DNA from: Oopsacas minuta
Taxonomy: Eukaryota; Porifera; Hexactinellida; Lyssacinosida; Leucopsacidae
Reading direction: 5' to 3'
Assembly: GCA_024704765.1 (NCBI GenBank)
Contig: JAKMXF010000309.1
Coordinates: 221,204 to 285,203 of the forward strand
DNA: 64,000 nucleotides
Part shown: positions 63,648-64,000 of the stretch, piece after piece
How positions within the stretch are numbered: position 1 is the first letter of the stretch
How the letters are laid out: the number at the start of each line of letters is the position of its first letter
Position numbers and translations under genes: made by a program
The notes under the pieces: generated by a model
The model's database searches: none
Told to the model about the DNA's origin: nothing
What the model saw: the letters and a program-made list of their open reading frames with translations, nothing else

Positions 63648-64000
63648 TGAGAATTAAAATCTTCTAATATGTGAAAATATAATTTATAAGAAGTTATTCT
63701 TATCTCCTGTCAAAATGGGCCACAGAATTAAATGAATACGAAATTTAAGGAAAATTATAAACAATAATTGTACACGAAAGGGGTTAATTGTACACAGAAG
63801 GGGTTAAGCAGAGCCTACCCTCTATTGTTAGCTTCAGATAAATAATAAATATTCGGTAATATTCAAATTAATTGACAACAATATTAACCCAAATATTCAA
63901 TAGAAATTTGCATTAAAATTTCAATAGAAATTGCATTACAGTATTAATTCAATACAAATACTATACCGTTACTATAGTAACATATATAGTGCAGGTGTTG
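63648..64000. other. Gene-free right edge
   Basis: AT-rich DNA upstream of ALG3. It contains small direct repeats (tgtacac.aaggggtta around 63770-63805 and caatagaaatt.gcatta around 63900-63940). No gene is seen. Confidence 0.4.

Noticed and set aside
1-64000. CRISPR arrays, bacterial operons, integrated virus, rRNA or tRNA genes
   Set aside because: No regularly spaced direct repeats, no viral replication or capsid genes, and no cloverleaf or rRNA signature was found by eye; all genes are eukaryotic nuclear.

Overview
The window is animal nuclear DNA. It is AT-rich, and its genes encode proteins typical of animal cells: a complex I LYR subunit, two NDUFA4-type subunits, CPT1, UNC119, TMEM192, a WHAMM/JMY-type actin nucleator, rhomboid RHBDL4, GPAT3/4, GRHPR and galactose 3-O-sulfotransferases. 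Genes are tightly packed. Spliced genes have short introns with ordinary GT-AG borders, and many genes are intronless, including a 1037-residue TBC1D31 and a 1639-residue very large GTPase. This fits an early-branching animal with a compact genome, for example a sponge, but the sequence alone does not fix the phylum.

Layout. 0.4-4.3 kb (-): NDUFB9 and TBC1D31. 4.6-5.9 kb (+): gankyrin (PSMD10). 6.4-9.7 kb (-): ARMH3. 9.8-14.8 kb (-): very large inducible GTPase. 15.4-16.3 kb (-): splicing factor YJU2. 16.9-17.9 kb: head-to-head pair of NDUFA4-like genes. 18.5-21.6 kb (-): SMU1. 22.1-26.3 kb (-): CPT1. 26.9-28.2 kb: DD37D mariner-like transposon with perfect ends and one stop codon in its transposase. 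28.7-29.8 kb (+): orphan seven-helix receptor-like protein. 30.5-31.5 kb (-): UNC119. 32.7-33.6 kb (+): TMEM192. 35.0-35.4 kb (-): myosin essential light chain. 36.3-41.3 kb (-): three tandem Gal3ST-type sulfotransferases. 41.8-44.4 kb (-): La. 44.7-48.2 kb (-): PPWD1. 48.8-50.6 kb (-): GPAT3/4. 51.4-56.1 kb (-): tandem duplication of a GRHPR gene that carries a PARP-like gene in an intron; the two copies have decayed reciprocally. 56.2-57.4 kb (+): RHBDL4. 57.8-62.1 kb (-): WHAMM/JMY-like. 62.2-63.6 kb (-): ALG3 with an NHL-repeat-like segment in place of a conserved C-terminal segment.

Most genes are unrelated housekeeping genes packed side by side. Loose themes are respiration (NDUFB9, two NDUFA4), splicing (YJU2, SMU1, PPWD1) and lipid or glycan metabolism (CPT1, GPAT, ALG3, Gal3ST). 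Introns and intergenic gaps are full of short inverted-repeat elements from several families: a Tigger/pogo-like family with ends resembling cagtcaactcccgttata, hAT-like elements, and at least three other families. Exon borders were placed by reading GT-AG sites and keeping frame and homology; protein families were recognised from memory of conserved residues, not by a search.
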